Shown: positions 8,723 to 18,194, counted from the stretch's first letter. The stretch is DNA of 64,000 nucleotides from Phascolarctobacterium_A sp902463975 (GCF_902463975.1 NZ_CABQHJ010000003.1:40523-104522), one strand, 5' to 3'. Notes: a model not told the origin generated them from the sequence alone. Translations and numbers: made by a program.

Positions 8723-10687
8723 TTACAGATTCCTTTCAGATATGAGCTTGCCGTCACAGATGAACTGAACCTTGGCATTGCCAGCATATTCCACCTTCTG
8801 ACGCAGACGCACGCTGCCGTTTTGTGTACCGCTGTACAGTGTTGCCGTGCCGTTATCATCCGTCAGTACAATACGCACGTTGGCAGGCTTGCCGCTCGGT
8901 ACGACAAAGTCAACGTAGGCGCTCTTCTTCTCGCCACCGGCAGCCACCGTAATCGCTACGGCCGCGCCATCGTTAAGGTTACTGCCTACACCCGGGTTGC
9001 AGGCCAAAACAACATTCTTCTTGGCACTGGCATCCTGAACCTTTTTGATTTCGCCCAGCTTCAGGCCTGCCTGCTCCAGCATGCCCTTAGCTTCATCAAT
9101 GGATTTGCCGATAATATCCGGTACCGGCTTATCGCCTTCGTTAATTACCAGGTCGATGCCAGTTCCCTTAGGAGCCTTGTCCAAGCCCTTAGGAGACTGG
9201 CTGAGAACAGCGCCGATTTTGCCGCCGTCCACATGCTTGCGCGTCACCTTGCCGACCTTAAAGCCTGCATCCGCCAGCTGCTGCTCCGCCTTTGAGAGCG
9301 ACATGCCTGTAACATCAGGCACAGCCTTCAGCTCCGCACCCTTGCAGATGGTCAGGATAATAAGGCTGCCCTGCTTACGTTTTTCGCCGGCCTTTGGAGA
9401 CTGCTCCATAACAGTACCGGGCTTAAACTTATCAGGATCGCCGTATTTTTCCTCCAGCTCAACCTTAAACTGTTTTTCCTCCAGCAGCTTCTGTGCTTCA
9501 ACTACCGTCATATTGGTAACGTTAGGCACCTCGATCTCCGCCAGATTGCGGTTGAAGATAAAGTGCGCTACCAGCGAAATTGCTACTACCGCAGCAGTAA
9601 TCATTACTATCAGTTTGGTATAATTCAGCTTTTTCTTAACCACCGGTTTTTCATCCCCTGTTTTTTCGGAAGGCATTGCCTCCTGCTTTTCCTGAATTTT
9701 TTCCGGCTCTTGTGTTACAGCCGGAGTTACCTGCTTCAGCGGCAGCTCACTGCGCACCGGCTTCATAATCACCGTAGCACCGTCATCAGGGCTATCGACA
9801 ACATTGCCGTTGGACTTCACCGCGCCCAGCTCCTGATGATAGTCCTCGCTGCTGAACGGAAAGAGCTTCATCTTCAGGTTCAGCAGATCACGTCGCATCT
9901 GTCCGGCGTTAGCGTATCTGTCCTCACAGCGCTTCGCCAGCGCCTTGTTCATAATCTCCTGCATGCCCTCGGGAACATTATCCATGTAGTCCTTCAGTTG
10001 CGGCACAGGCTTTTCTACATGCATCATAGCAACAGAAACAGCCGTAGTACCAACGTAAGGAACCTCACCCGTAAGCATTTCGAAGAGCACTATGCCCAAG
10101 GAATAGACATCGCTGCTGGCAGTAATCTTGCCACCACAAGCCTGCTCCGGCGAAATATAATGCACTGAACCCATCACCGATTTGGAATAAACCATTGTCT
10201 GGTTTGTGACCATTTTGGCGATACCGAAATCAGCGATTTTAGGATTCATATTTTTATCAATCAAAATATTCTGCGGCTTGATGTCACAGTGAATAATGTT
10301 ATGGCTGTGAGCATGCTGCAGTGCATCGGCAAGTCGCACAGCAATTTCCAATACCGTGTTCAGGCTCAGCTTGTGCTCCTGCATGTATTCCTTCAGCGTC
10401 ACACCGTCAACATATTCCATAACTATATACTGATTGTTGCCTTCCGACACAACATCATAAATATTGATGATATACGGATGCACCAGCCTGGCTGCGGATT
10501 TTGCTTCTCTACGGAACTGCTCCAGCAGCTCGTTATCCTCCAAGAACTGGTCGCGCAGCATTTTTACAGCCACATTACGGTCTAAAAGCTGGTCGTGGGC
10601 CAAAAAGACTTCGGCCATACCGCCATAGCCAATCGGACGAATAATCTCATAGCGTCCGTTCAAGATGGTCTTGCCATTTTTATCCAT
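8723..10687 (-). CDS. prkC: PASTA-domain Ser/Thr kinase (PrkC/Stk1 family)
   Basis: A 654-residue membrane kinase that senses cell-wall fragments and phosphorylates cell-envelope and growth regulators. Residues 1-275 are the Hanks kinase domain with the glycine loop (GYGGMAEVF), VAVKML lysine, HCDIKPQNIL catalytic loop and DFGIAK. The usual HRD is HCD here, which marks a non-RD kinase. One membrane span lies near residues 355-376. Three PASTA domains follow (starting near VPNVTNM, VPDVTGM and VPDIIGK), then an extra beta-rich tail of about 65 residues after the last PASTA. It overlaps its phosphatase partner by 8 bases. Confidence 0.96.
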   Translation of the reverse strand: MDKNGKTILNGRYEIIRPIGYGGMAEVFLAHDQLLDRNVAVKMLRDQFLEDNELLEQFRREAKSAARLVHPYIINIYDVVSEGNNQYIVMEYVDGVTLKEYMQEHKLSLNTVLEIAVRLADALQHAHSHNIIHCDIKPQNILIDKNMNPKIADFGIAKMVTNQTMVYSKSVMGSVHYISPEQACGGKITASSDVYSLGIVLFEMLTGEVPYVGTTAVSVAMMHVEKPVPQLKDYMDNVPEGMQEIMNKALAKRCEDRYANAGQMRRDLLNLKMKLFPFSSEDYHQELGAVKSNGNVVDSPDDGATVIMKPVRSELPLKQVTPAVTQEPEKIQEKQEAMPSEKTGDEKPVVKKKLNYTKLIVMITAAVVAISLVAHFIFNRNLAEIEVPNVTNMTVVEAQKLLEEKQFKVELEEKYGDPDKFKPGTVMEQSPKAGEKRKQGSLIILTICKGAELKAVPDVTGMSLSKAEQQLADAGFKVGKVTRKHVDGGKIGAVLSQSPKGLDKAPKGTGIDLVINEGDKPVPDIIGKSIDEAKGMLEQAGLKLGEIKKVQDASAKKNVVLACNPGVGSNLNDGAAVAITVAAGGEKKSAYVDFVVPSGKPANVRIVLTDDNGTATLYSGTQNGSVRLRQKVEYAGNAKVQFICDGKLISERNL

Positions 10688-11426
10688 TACAGCTTTCCTC
10701 CCCCTGCGTAGTTAAATCAATCAGAATCAGGGACACATTATCGCGTCCGCCGTTGTCCAGGCTTTGCTCCAGCAGTTTGTCAGCAGCCTGCTCCAAATCA
10801 CTGCAGCCTATAAGCTGACTGATTTCAGCTGCACGCAGCATATCCGACAGACCGTCGCTGCAAAGCAGCAGTCTGTCACACTCCTGCAGGCTAAAGCTGA
10901 AGAAGTCAGCCTGCACTGTTTCCTCTACCCCCAGGGCTTGCAGCAAAATATGGCGCTGCGGATGTACAAAGGCTTCCTCCTCCGTGATTTTTCCCTGCTC
11001 AAGCAAATCTGCTACCAGAGTATGGTCATGTGTCAGCTGCTCCAGCTTGCCGTCGCGGAACAGATACAGTCTGCTGTCGCCTACATGGCAGCAGTAGCCG
11101 TGGCCATCGCCCGGCAGATAAAGCGCCGTCATCGTTGTTCCCATACCGGAATAGCTTTCGTTGCTTACTGCCATTTTAAAGACATGTATATTAGCCTTAT
11201 CAAAGGCCTCCAACATAACCTTACGGATATTCTGTTCCTCCTGCTCATGGCGCAGGCTGTGTGTTGCAGCCTCAAAGGCTTTGATAGTAGACCTGCTGGC
11301 GATTTCGCCTGCCGCATAGCCTCCCATGCCGTCGGCAACGGCAAAAAGATACGGCTCGCGCACCAGCAGCGCATCTTCATTATTCTCTCTGACCAGGCCC
11401 ACATGGGTTCTGCTGATTACCTGCAT
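10680..11426 (-). CDS. prpC: PP2C-type Ser/Thr phosphatase (PrpC/Stp1)
   Basis: A 248-residue metal-dependent phosphatase that reverses PrkC phosphorylation. PP2C motifs are plain: VGLVRENNEDA near residue 9, VADGMGGYAAGE near 31, GTTMTA near 96, HVGDSRLYLF near 115, CSDGLSD near 193 and GGRDNVSLIL near 227. These hold the acidic residues that bind the metals. The ATG overlaps the rlmN stop as TAATG, and the stop overlaps the prkC start, so kinase and phosphatase are coupled in translation. Confidence 0.97.
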   Translation of the reverse strand: MQVISRTHVGLVRENNEDALLVREPYLFAVADGMGGYAAGEIASRSTIKAFEAATHSLRHEQEEQNIRKVMLEAFDKANIHVFKMAVSNESYSGMGTTMTALYLPGDGHGYCCHVGDSRLYLFRDGKLEQLTHDHTLVADLLEQGKITEEEAFVHPQRHILLQALGVEETVQADFFSFSLQECDRLLLCSDGLSDMLRAAEISQLIGCSDLEQAADKLLEQSLDNGGRDNVSLILIDLTTQGEESCNG

Positions 11427-12481
11427 TATTTTTGCTCCTGTTCCTTGGCAAATTTAGCCCGCAGCTGACCGCAGGCTGCATCAATATCCTTCCCCATCTC
11501 CTTACGAACGGTAGCGTTAATCCTGTTTTTCTGCAGGATACGCAAAAAGCGTTCTACTGCCGCCTTGGACGGACGCTCAAAGCCTTGCTCCGGTACCGGG
11601 TTAGCCGGTATCAGATTAACGGATGCCTGCTTATAGCGCAGGTAATTGCTCAAAAGCTCCGCGTCCTGCGGACTGTCATTTTTTCCCTTCAAAAGAATAT
11701 ATTCATATGTTATCTGCCTGCCGCTGGCCTTGCTGTAGCTTTCGGCAGCAGTCAGCACATCTACAAAGGGATAGCCCTTGTTGACAGGCATCAGCGCCGT
11801 ACGCAGCTCGTTTTTTACCGCGTGCAGTGAAATTGCCAGATTTATCGGCTTGCCCTGCTCCTCCAGGCGTTTGATGCCCGGAATAATGCCGCAGGTGGAA
11901 AGCGTCATGTTGCGGTAGCTCATGTTGCAGGTGTCCTCGCGGTGCAAAAAGTCCAGCGCCTGCAAAACGCTGTCAAAGTTCAGCATCGGCTCACCGCTGC
12001 CCATAACCACCACTCTGCTCACCATCGCGCCCTGCTCACGCAGGCGCTCGTTGAACAGATAAACCTGAGCCACGATTTCTGCTGCCGTCAGGTTGCGTAC
12101 AGCGCCCTTCAGGCCGCTGGCGCAGAAGGCGCAGTGCATATCGCAGCCGACCTGGCTGGAAACGCACACGCTGTAGCCGTAATCATGGTGCATCAGAACC
12201 GTTTCTACCGAATTTCCGTCCGGCAAGCCCAAAAGCAGCTTGCTCGTCATGCCGTCGGAGGAATTCTGCTCACGCAAAATTTTCAGACTGCGCGGCAGCA
12301 CGGTAAATTTTTCCTGCAGCACGGCAATATCAGCCTTGCTCAGGTTGTGCATAGAGGCAAAATCAAAGACCGACTTTTGGTACAGCCATTGAAACACCTG
12401 CTTGGCACGGAACTTTTTCAGACCTGCCGCCACAAATAATTCTTGTAATTCTTCTATTGGTAAAGCAAAAATATCTTGCAT
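11426..12481 (-). CDS. rlmN: 23S rRNA (adenine(2503)-C2) / tRNA A37 methyltransferase RlmN
   Basis: A 351-residue radical-SAM methyltransferase acting on A2503 of 23S rRNA and A37 of some tRNAs. The CxxxCxxC cluster motif is CDMHCAFCASG near residue 115. The GSGEPMLNFD segment and the C-terminal region with the second catalytic cysteine (AACGQLR) match RlmN, not the Cfr resistance variant, as far as can be judged by eye. A GAGG site precedes the ATG. Confidence 0.96.
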   Translation of the reverse strand: MQDIFALPIEELQELFVAAGLKKFRAKQVFQWLYQKSVFDFASMHNLSKADIAVLQEKFTVLPRSLKILREQNSSDGMTSKLLLGLPDGNSVETVLMHHDYGYSVCVSSQVGCDMHCAFCASGLKGAVRNLTAAEIVAQVYLFNERLREQGAMVSRVVVMGSGEPMLNFDSVLQALDFLHREDTCNMSYRNMTLSTCGIIPGIKRLEEQGKPINLAISLHAVKNELRTALMPVNKGYPFVDVLTAAESYSKASGRQITYEYILLKGKNDSPQDAELLSNYLRYKQASVNLIPANPVPEQGFERPSKAAVERFLRILQKNRINATVRKEMGKDIDAACGQLRAKFAKEQEQK

Positions 12482-12496
12482 TCTCTTACCTCTATA

Positions 12497-13858
12497 TTAC
12501 TGCTTTTTCATCAGCTTACAGATATAAAAGCCGTCGATGCCGTCATTCTGCGGCAGAAGCTGCAGCTCCTGTACCTGCTCACCCGTCAGCGGATGCGTAA
12601 ATTCCACACGCTGCCATTCGGGATGCTGCGTTAAAAACTCTTCTACCAGATAATGGTTTTCACTCTGCTCAATCGTGCAGGTGCTGTAAACCATGGTACC
12701 GCCATCCTTCACGTACTGTGCGGCATTCTTTAAAATTGCCAGCTGCAGCGGCGGGAACAGCTTCAAATCCTTGCGCTGCTTGCGCCAGCGTGCTTCCGCA
12801 CGGCGGCGCAGTACACCCAAACCGGAGCAGGGTGCATCAACCAAAACTCTGTCAAACGCGCCCAGCCATTCGCTGCGCAGCTGCAGAGCATCGTTCTGCA
12901 GTGCTTTGACGCTCTTCATACCCAGACGGGCAGCGTTTTCGGCAATCAGCTCCAGCTTGTGCTCGTGGATATCGCAGGCGATAACCTCGCCCTTATCCTG
13001 CATAAGCTGTGCCACGTGTGTTGCCTTGCCGCCGGGAGCGCTGCACATATCCAGCACGCGCATTCCGGGCTGCGGCGCCAGCACCGGCGCTACCAGCATA
13101 GAGCTTTCGTCCTGAATGTAAAAATGCTGCGGCAGTGCCGCCAAAAGTGTATGCAGCGACGGCAGATGCTCTGCCACAATTCCGTAGAGACTCCATTCGG
13201 AAGCACGCACCTGCGCACCCATTTCCGTCAAATCCGCCACCAGCTTGTCGCGCGTAGTCACCAGCGTATTGGCACGCAGGCACACCGGCGCAGCCGTGTT
13301 ATCAAATGCCAGCAGGCGTTCGGTGCCGCCGCGTCCCCACGGTCCCAGCCAGCGTTTCACCAGCCAGCGCGGATGGTAATATTTCAGCGACAGATAATCG
13401 GCATCCTGCTTTTCGGCATCGGGCAGGACGAACGCACCTGCCTCCTGCTTGCGCAGCAGACCACGCAGAACGCCGTTGACAAACTTGGCGCTGCCCTCAT
13501 GGCTCACCGAGCGTGCCAGCTTCACAGCCTCGTTTACTGCCGCCGACGCAGGAATGCGCGTCATATACAGCAGCTGATAGGTGCTGATGCGCAGTATCGC
13601 TAAAATATCACCGGCCACCTTATCCAGCGGACGGCTGACGCACTGCGCCAGATACCAGTCCAGCGTACCGCTGGCCTTTACAGTGCCGTAGACCAGCTCC
13701 GTTGCCAGCCTTCTGTCAAGGTCGCTAAGTCTGCTGCCACGCAGATACTGGTTCAGCGCGATATTCGTATAAGCGCCGTCCTCCAGCACCATACGCACCA
13801 AAAGCGCCGCTGCTCCGCGAGCGCTCTCAGGATAATTTGCTTTTTGTTCCTTCCGCAT
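12497..13858 (-). CDS. rsmB: 16S rRNA (cytosine(967)-C5)-methyltransferase RsmB
   Basis: A SAM-dependent rRNA methyltransferase of 453 residues from this start. The N-terminal NusB-like RNA-binding domain is followed by a Rossmann-fold catalytic domain with DMCSAPGGKATH (SAM loop), VDAPCSGLG (PC motif) and YSTCTIEQSEN (the TC catalytic cysteine). I prefer the ATG at 13858, preceded by GAGGAAG at 9 bases; an in-frame ATG at 13879 would add seven residues with a poorer ribosome site. Either start overlaps the end of the DUF116 gene. Confidence 0.94.
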   Translation of the reverse strand: MRKEQKANYPESARGAAALLVRMVLEDGAYTNIALNQYLRGSRLSDLDRRLATELVYGTVKASGTLDWYLAQCVSRPLDKVAGDILAILRISTYQLLYMTRIPASAAVNEAVKLARSVSHEGSAKFVNGVLRGLLRKQEAGAFVLPDAEKQDADYLSLKYYHPRWLVKRWLGPWGRGGTERLLAFDNTAAPVCLRANTLVTTRDKLVADLTEMGAQVRASEWSLYGIVAEHLPSLHTLLAALPQHFYIQDESSMLVAPVLAPQPGMRVLDMCSAPGGKATHVAQLMQDKGEVIACDIHEHKLELIAENAARLGMKSVKALQNDALQLRSEWLGAFDRVLVDAPCSGLGVLRRRAEARWRKQRKDLKLFPPLQLAILKNAAQYVKDGGTMVYSTCTIEQSENHYLVEEFLTQHPEWQRVEFTHPLTGEQVQELQLLPQNDGIDGFYICKLMKKQ

Positions 13859-14642
13859 GCTTTGTTTCTTCCTCATCATCTTCCATAAATGCTAAAATTG
13901 CTGCTTCCAGCTTATCAATATCTACCCGCGTATTAAAGCAGGGACCAAAGGGACGCTCGTTTAAAACGCCCAACACCGGCAGCGGGAACACGTCCTGAAT
14001 GCCGCTGGTCAGATCACGCTCGCAGGCTACGGCCACAATAGCCTTTGGCCTTGCCTGCTTAACCATCTGCCTTGCCAGGGTACCGCCGGTAGCTACGGCA
14101 AAATGGCAGCCATATTTGTGCGCCAACCCCAGCATAGCGCCTACACTGCAGCGTCCGCACTGACGGCAGTTTTCTACGTTACGGGTTATCTTATGTACGC
14201 AGGTATCCAGCTGGATACAATGCGGTGTTAAAATCATAATTCGATTGGCAGGCACCTTCACCTTATGCTGCAGTACCAGATTATTGCTGACCTCGATAAA
14301 GGACTGCTCGATGCGGTCACGGGGAATGTTGAACAAGCGTCCCAGTACTACCGCAAAGGGGAAAAGAATATTAATTGCCTTCCACGCCCAAAAATACAAA
14401 ATCTTAAGTACCGGTATTCCCAACAGCGCCATAACAATTCCCAGAACGCCGCTGAGCATCGCCAACACTATAAGTACGCCGAAAAAGCCGAAAATTATCG
14501 GCAGAAACCGGCTGATTTCATAAAGTCCCGGAAAGGTTACCTTCCAGACAACATAAAACATCAACGCACCTAATACGGCGCTGATGGAGGTCAGAGCCAT
14601 AAATATACGTTTTTTGGGCTTAAATACACTATCTTCGTTCAT
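13827..14642 (-). CDS. DUF116 membrane protein
   Basis: A 271-residue protein with three hydrophobic segments in the first 110 residues and a cytosolic C-terminal domain. That domain has a cysteine cluster (HCIQLDTCVHKI, then CRQCGRCSVG near residue 160), the hallmark of DUF116, where the cysteines may bind metal or an iron-sulfur cluster. Function is unknown. It sits between fmt and rsmB in an otherwise standard translation-related operon, with an AGGAG site before the ATG and overlap with rsmB. Confidence 0.85.
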   Translation of the reverse strand: MNEDSVFKPKKRIFMALTSISAVLGALMFYVVWKVTFPGLYEISRFLPIIFGFFGVLIVLAMLSGVLGIVMALLGIPVLKILYFWAWKAINILFPFAVVLGRLFNIPRDRIEQSFIEVSNNLVLQHKVKVPANRIMILTPHCIQLDTCVHKITRNVENCRQCGRCSVGAMLGLAHKYGCHFAVATGGTLARQMVKQARPKAIVAVACERDLTSGIQDVFPLPVLGVLNERPFGPCFNTRVDIDKLEAAILAFMEDDEEETKHAEGTKSKLS

Positions 14643-14674
14643 TAAAAGATTACTCCTTCAAATCACAGCCTGCT

Positions 14675-15610
14675 TCAGGCAAGCAGGTCGCCCTCCTGTA
14701 CGCCGCGGCCGTTCAGGAAAACCTGCGCCGGCATACGTTTTTTGGATTCGGGCTGTACCTCGGTGATTTCCAGTACGCCCTCACCGCAAGCAACAAAGAA
14801 GCTGTGCTTGCCAGTTTCGATAACGGTACCGGCAGCAGCAGTGCTGCTTTTGCCGGTCATTTTGCTGCCCCAGATTTTCAGGCTCTTGCCGTTCGGCAGC
14901 TTGGTAAAGGTGCTAGGTGCAGGGTTAAAGCCGCGGATAAGGTTGTGTACCTCCTGCGCCGTTTTGCTCCAGTCAATATGCTCCATGCTGCGGTCCAAAA
15001 GCGTTGCATAGGTAGCCTGCTCGTTATCCTGCGGTTCCGCAACGGCAGTACCTGCCGCAATCTTGTCGATAACCTGCAGCAGCAGCGCCGCACCTTGCTC
15101 ACGCAGAGCGTCATGCAGCTCGCCCATCGTGGTATTTTCTGCAATAGGCACTACTACCTTGTCCAGCATAGCGCCGGTATCCATACCGATATCCATCTGC
15201 ATAATTGTTACGCCCGATTCCTTTTCGCCCTTGATGATGGTATACTGAATCGGCGCCGCACCGCGATACTTCGGCAGCAGCGAAGCGTGTACGTTGATGC
15301 AGCCGTATTTCGGCAGCTCCAGAATTTCCTTGCTCAAGAACTGGCCGAAGGCAGCTACGACAATCAGCTCCGGCTGCAGCTCGTGCAGCAGCTCAACAAA
15401 TTCAGGGGTTTTTACCTTTTGCGGCTGGTAAACAGTCAATCCCTGCTCCAGCGCATATTCCTTAACAGGTGTCTGCAGCAGCTTGTTGCCGCGTCCCTTC
15501 GGACGGTCCGGTTGAGTTACTACCGCCAGAATTTCATGCTTACCGCTTTCGCACAGCGCCTGCAGGCTACCGACTGCGAAATCCGGTGTTCCCATAAATA
15601 CTATACGCAT
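14675..15610 (-). CDS. fmt: Methionyl-tRNA formyltransferase
   Basis: A 311-residue enzyme that transfers a formyl group from 10-formyl-THF to initiator Met-tRNA. Visible are MRIVFMGTPDFAV at the N-terminus, the catalytic-core block NVHASLLPKYRGAAP near residue 106, and GVTIMQMDIGMDTG near 130. The C-terminal domain binds the tRNA. It is 42 bases downstream of def, its functional partner that later removes the formyl group. Confidence 0.97.
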   Translation of the reverse strand: MRIVFMGTPDFAVGSLQALCESGKHEILAVVTQPDRPKGRGNKLLQTPVKEYALEQGLTVYQPQKVKTPEFVELLHELQPELIVVAAFGQFLSKEILELPKYGCINVHASLLPKYRGAAPIQYTIIKGEKESGVTIMQMDIGMDTGAMLDKVVVPIAENTTMGELHDALREQGAALLLQVIDKIAAGTAVAEPQDNEQATYATLLDRSMEHIDWSKTAQEVHNLIRGFNPAPSTFTKLPNGKSLKIWGSKMTGKSSTAAAGTVIETGKHSFFVACGEGVLEITEVQPESKKRMPAQVFLNGRGVQEGDLLA

Positions 15611-15652
15611 TTGTTTTCCTCCGTATATCTTTTTTCATATCCCACTCAGGAT

Positions 15653-16135
15653 TTATCTTACAGCATCCTCGGGATTTTCCTTCTGCTTAGGCGAAATGGT
15701 TTTAGCCTTGTCGATGAACAGAATGCCGTCCAAATGGTCCAGCTCATGCTGAATGCAGATAGCCAAAAGACCACTTGCGGAAAGCAGCATGCGTTGACCG
15801 GTTTTGTCGGTGAATTCGCATTCCACATATTCGGAGCGTTCTACCTCGCCTTCGTAATCAGGCACGGATAGACAGCCCTCGCTGCCCAGCACCTTGCCCT
15901 CGCGTTTAACAATTTCAGGGTTAATCAGCTCATACAGACCCTCGCCTACGTCGATAACTACAACGCGCTTGCTTACACCCACCTGCGGTGCAGCCAGCCC
16001 CACGCCGTCGGCCGCATACATTGTTTCTGCCATATCGCGCAGCAGACGCTGCAATTTTTTATCTATACGCTCTACCGGTTGAGCCACCTCACGCAGCACC
16101 GGAGCGCCGGCAATCACTATTTTTAACTTAGCCAT
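15653..16135 (-). CDS. def: Peptide deformylase
   Basis: A 160-residue metalloenzyme that removes the formyl group from nascent protein N-termini. The three motifs are GVGLAAPQVG near residue 41, EGCLSVP near 85 (cysteine ligand) and QHELDHLDG near 128 (two histidine ligands and the catalytic glutamate). It is the first gene of the operon, with GGAGG ahead of the ATG. Confidence 0.97.
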   Translation of the reverse strand: MAKLKIVIAGAPVLREVAQPVERIDKKLQRLLRDMAETMYAADGVGLAAPQVGVSKRVVVIDVGEGLYELINPEIVKREGKVLGSEGCLSVPDYEGEVERSEYVECEFTDKTGQRMLLSASGLLAICIQHELDHLDGILFIDKAKTISPKQKENPEDAVR

Positions 16136-16168
16136 TTTTGTTCCTCCTTGTAGCTATTCCAATAGTTC

Positions 16169-16198
16169 ATTATAACACATTACTACAGGAAAAAACAA
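16169..16198 (-). promoter_or_regulatory. Promoter of the def-to-rpe operon
   Basis: On the minus strand TTGTTT (16198-16193) and TATAAT (16174-16169) are 18 bases apart and lie just upstream of def. Confidence 0.6.
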
Positions 16199-16239
16199 AT
16201 TCTCTGCACAGGCTTCCTCATATATTTAAGCAAATACTG

Positions 16240-16298
16240 CAAAAGCCTTCTGGATCAGGCGGATTTCCCGTCAGAAGCAGAAGGCTCTTAAGCTTTTT
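16240..16298. terminator. Terminator between the sugar-binding lipoprotein gene and def
   Basis: AGCCTTCTG (16244-16252) pairs with CAGAAGGCT (16278-16286) around a 25-base loop, with T-runs on both sides. On the minus strand it ends the gene at 16305. Confidence 0.7.
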
Positions 16299-16304
16299 TG
16301 TTAT

Positions 16305-17342
16305 CTATTTTTTATAATTATTTTTATCTGCCATACGGATACCGGTATTTACCAGCTTCTGTGCAGGCTTGCTGCCATCTTTTGCTGCAGCAGCGGCAGC
16401 CATCACAGCCTCGTAGCCCATTTTGTACTGATTCTGTACGGCAACGGCAATACTATAGTTCTTGTCCTCCAGGCCCAGTAAAGTCTTTTTGCCAAGGTCA
16501 AAACCGGTAACGGCAATATCCTTACGGCCTGCAGCCATTACAGCCTCCACGGTCGCATTGGTGGAGCCGTTGTTGCAGGCGATAATGCCTTTAACATTAT
16601 GAGTATTTTTGATTTTTTCGGTAACCAGCTTAACTGCGCCCGCTTCATCACCGTAGTTAATAATATAATCATGTTCGATTTTCCAGCTTGCAGGAGCAAA
16701 TTTACCCCAGTTTGCCATAATGCTGTTCAGACGGTCGGCAATCGTAGTGCTGGCCAAGGTGCTGACATGTACCAAAACTGTTGCCTCCTCGGATTCCTTA
16801 ACGCCGTTAGCCTTCATCTGCTCTACCATCTGTTGGCAAACCTCGGCACCTGCCTCCAGGTTGTTGGTAAGGAAAGCTGCATCGTAATCATTGCTGCTCA
16901 ATGCGGTATCAACCAAAAATACCGGCAGCTTCTGCTCGCGCAGAGTTTTCGCACTTGCCGTCATATTGGAGCTGTCCGCCGGAGCAAGAATTACTGCGTC
17001 CGCATTTTTGCCGGGAAGCTCTTTGACCATATCGCGTTGCAGCTCCCAGTCGCCGTCCTTCATAACGCCGCCTACATAAACGTTAACGTCAGCCTTAGCT
17101 GCTCCGTCTTTAATGCCGCGGATAACCTCTTCCCAATAGTTGCCCTTCATAACCTTAAGTACGGCATAAACGTTTTTGCGTCCTTCCTTAATTTCTGTTA
17201 CAGGCTCAAAATCCTGCTTAGTTTTGGCGTTCATAACCTTTTGTGTCACCGCGCCCTGTTGCGCATTGTTGCCGCCGCAGCCGGCAACGCCTACAAGCAG
17301 TAAAGCCGAGAATAAAACTGCTAATAATTTCTTCATACCCAT
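16305..17342 (-). CDS. Sugar-binding ABC transporter lipoprotein (Peripla_BP_4 type)
   Basis: A 345-residue substrate-binding protein of the ribose/galactose-binding family. The start at 17342 follows GGAGG at 8 bases and opens a lipoprotein signal (LLVGVAGC), with the lipidated cysteine near residue 22. The mature part has the two-lobe fold signature, with NVYAVLKVMKGNYWEEVIRG, DAVILAPADSSN and GIIACNNGSTNATVEA. No ATPase or permease gene lies beside it; a terminator follows. It could be an orphan binding protein feeding a transporter elsewhere, or a chemosensory or regulatory one. The substrate cannot be told by eye. Confidence 0.83.
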   Translation of the reverse strand: MGMKKLLAVLFSALLLVGVAGCGGNNAQQGAVTQKVMNAKTKQDFEPVTEIKEGRKNVYAVLKVMKGNYWEEVIRGIKDGAAKADVNVYVGGVMKDGDWELQRDMVKELPGKNADAVILAPADSSNMTASAKTLREQKLPVFLVDTALSSNDYDAAFLTNNLEAGAEVCQQMVEQMKANGVKESEEATVLVHVSTLASTTIADRLNSIMANWGKFAPASWKIEHDYIINYGDEAGAVKLVTEKIKNTHNVKGIIACNNGSTNATVEAVMAAGRKDIAVTGFDLGKKTLLGLEDKNYSIAVAVQNQYKMGYEAVMAAAAAAKDGSKPAQKLVNTGIRMADKNNYKK

Positions 17343-17731
17343 ACTATCAACCTCCGCCTTCTTGCAAACACTTCGATGTTTGTTCATATATTTTAAGAAT
17401 TATTATAGCACTTTCATACGAAAAATCAAGTAATTTGAAATCTTTATTCGTTTCAACTAGAAGTCTACTGAAACATTTACGCTAAAGATTAAAATGGTTA
17501 GCAAGCATCAGCCTTAACCCAAAAACCTGTTATTTGCTTCTTTCAAAACAAAAACAAATATTATTTTTGTCCTCATTCAATTCACAATAGCATGCGTTAC
17601 ACTAGGATAACTTTACAAAAACATCTTTCTTGTCACCGAAATTTGTGCTATAATCTATTATCAAGCAAACAAAAGCTAACAACTGTACAGTATGCTTTAT
17701 GATTATGATAATTGAGGGAGGATTTTTACAT
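17343..17731. other. Intergenic region between divergent genes
   Basis: AT-rich spacer between the binding lipoprotein (minus) and the ACT-domain gene (plus). A TATAAT at about 17650 is a possible -10 for the plus gene, without a good -35. I see no gene, repeat or riboswitch here. Confidence 0.5.
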
Positions 17732-18142
17732 ATGCTGAACCAGGTTTCTTTATTCACCGAAAACAACGAGGGTGGTTTGTTCAAAATCACTACCATTCTC
17801 GCTAAAGCCAATATCAATATTTACACCATGCTGGCCAATGACAGCGCGGAATTCGGCATTGTGCGCCTGATTGTGGACAAGGCAGAAACTGCTATCGAGG
17901 TGCTGAAGGCAGAAGGCTACCAATGCCGTCAGGACAAGGTTATTGCCGTAGAGATGAACGATACTCCGGGTTATCTGGACGGAATTCTTTCCGCTATCCA
18001 CGGTGCCAACATCGACATTTCCTATCTGTATATTTCCTTTAACCGTGATAATGTTAAGCCAGTAGTAGTTTTCAAAACCAACGAGCCGGAAACTGCCACC
18101 TTCCTCATCGGTCGTGGCTACAAGCTGCTGGAAACATTTTAA
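17732..18142 (+). CDS. Tandem ACT-domain protein
   Basis: A 136-residue protein consisting of two ACT domains (first about residues 3-65, second about 68-135), the small fold that binds amino acids. LNQVSLFTENNEGGLFKI opens the first and DTPGYLDGILSAI the second. Such stand-alone pairs are thought to sense amino acids in anaerobes. I chose the ATG at 17732, preceded by GGGAGG; upstream in-frame codons have no ribosome site. A terminator follows, and DAHP synthase lies convergently next to it, which may hint at amino-acid sensing. Confidence 0.85.
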   Translation: MLNQVSLFTENNEGGLFKITTILAKANINIYTMLANDSAEFGIVRLIVDKAETAIEVLKAEGYQCRQDKVIAVEMNDTPGYLDGILSAIHGANIDISYLYISFNRDNVKPVVVFKTNEPETATFLIGRGYKLLETF

Positions 18143-18159
18143 TAGCTGAGAATGTTTAG

Positions 18160-18189
18160 AGGCCGCCCGCTGAAGCAGGCGGTCTTTTT
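18160..18189 (+). terminator. Terminator after the ACT-domain gene
   Basis: GCCGCCCGC pairs with GCAGGCGGTC around a TGAA loop, then TTTTT. Confidence 0.88.
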
Positions 18190-18194
18190 GCATG

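Noticed and set aside
14804..15871. Long open frame on the plus strand (355 codons)
   Set aside because: It is antisense to fmt and def, which are certain genes; no domain is visible.
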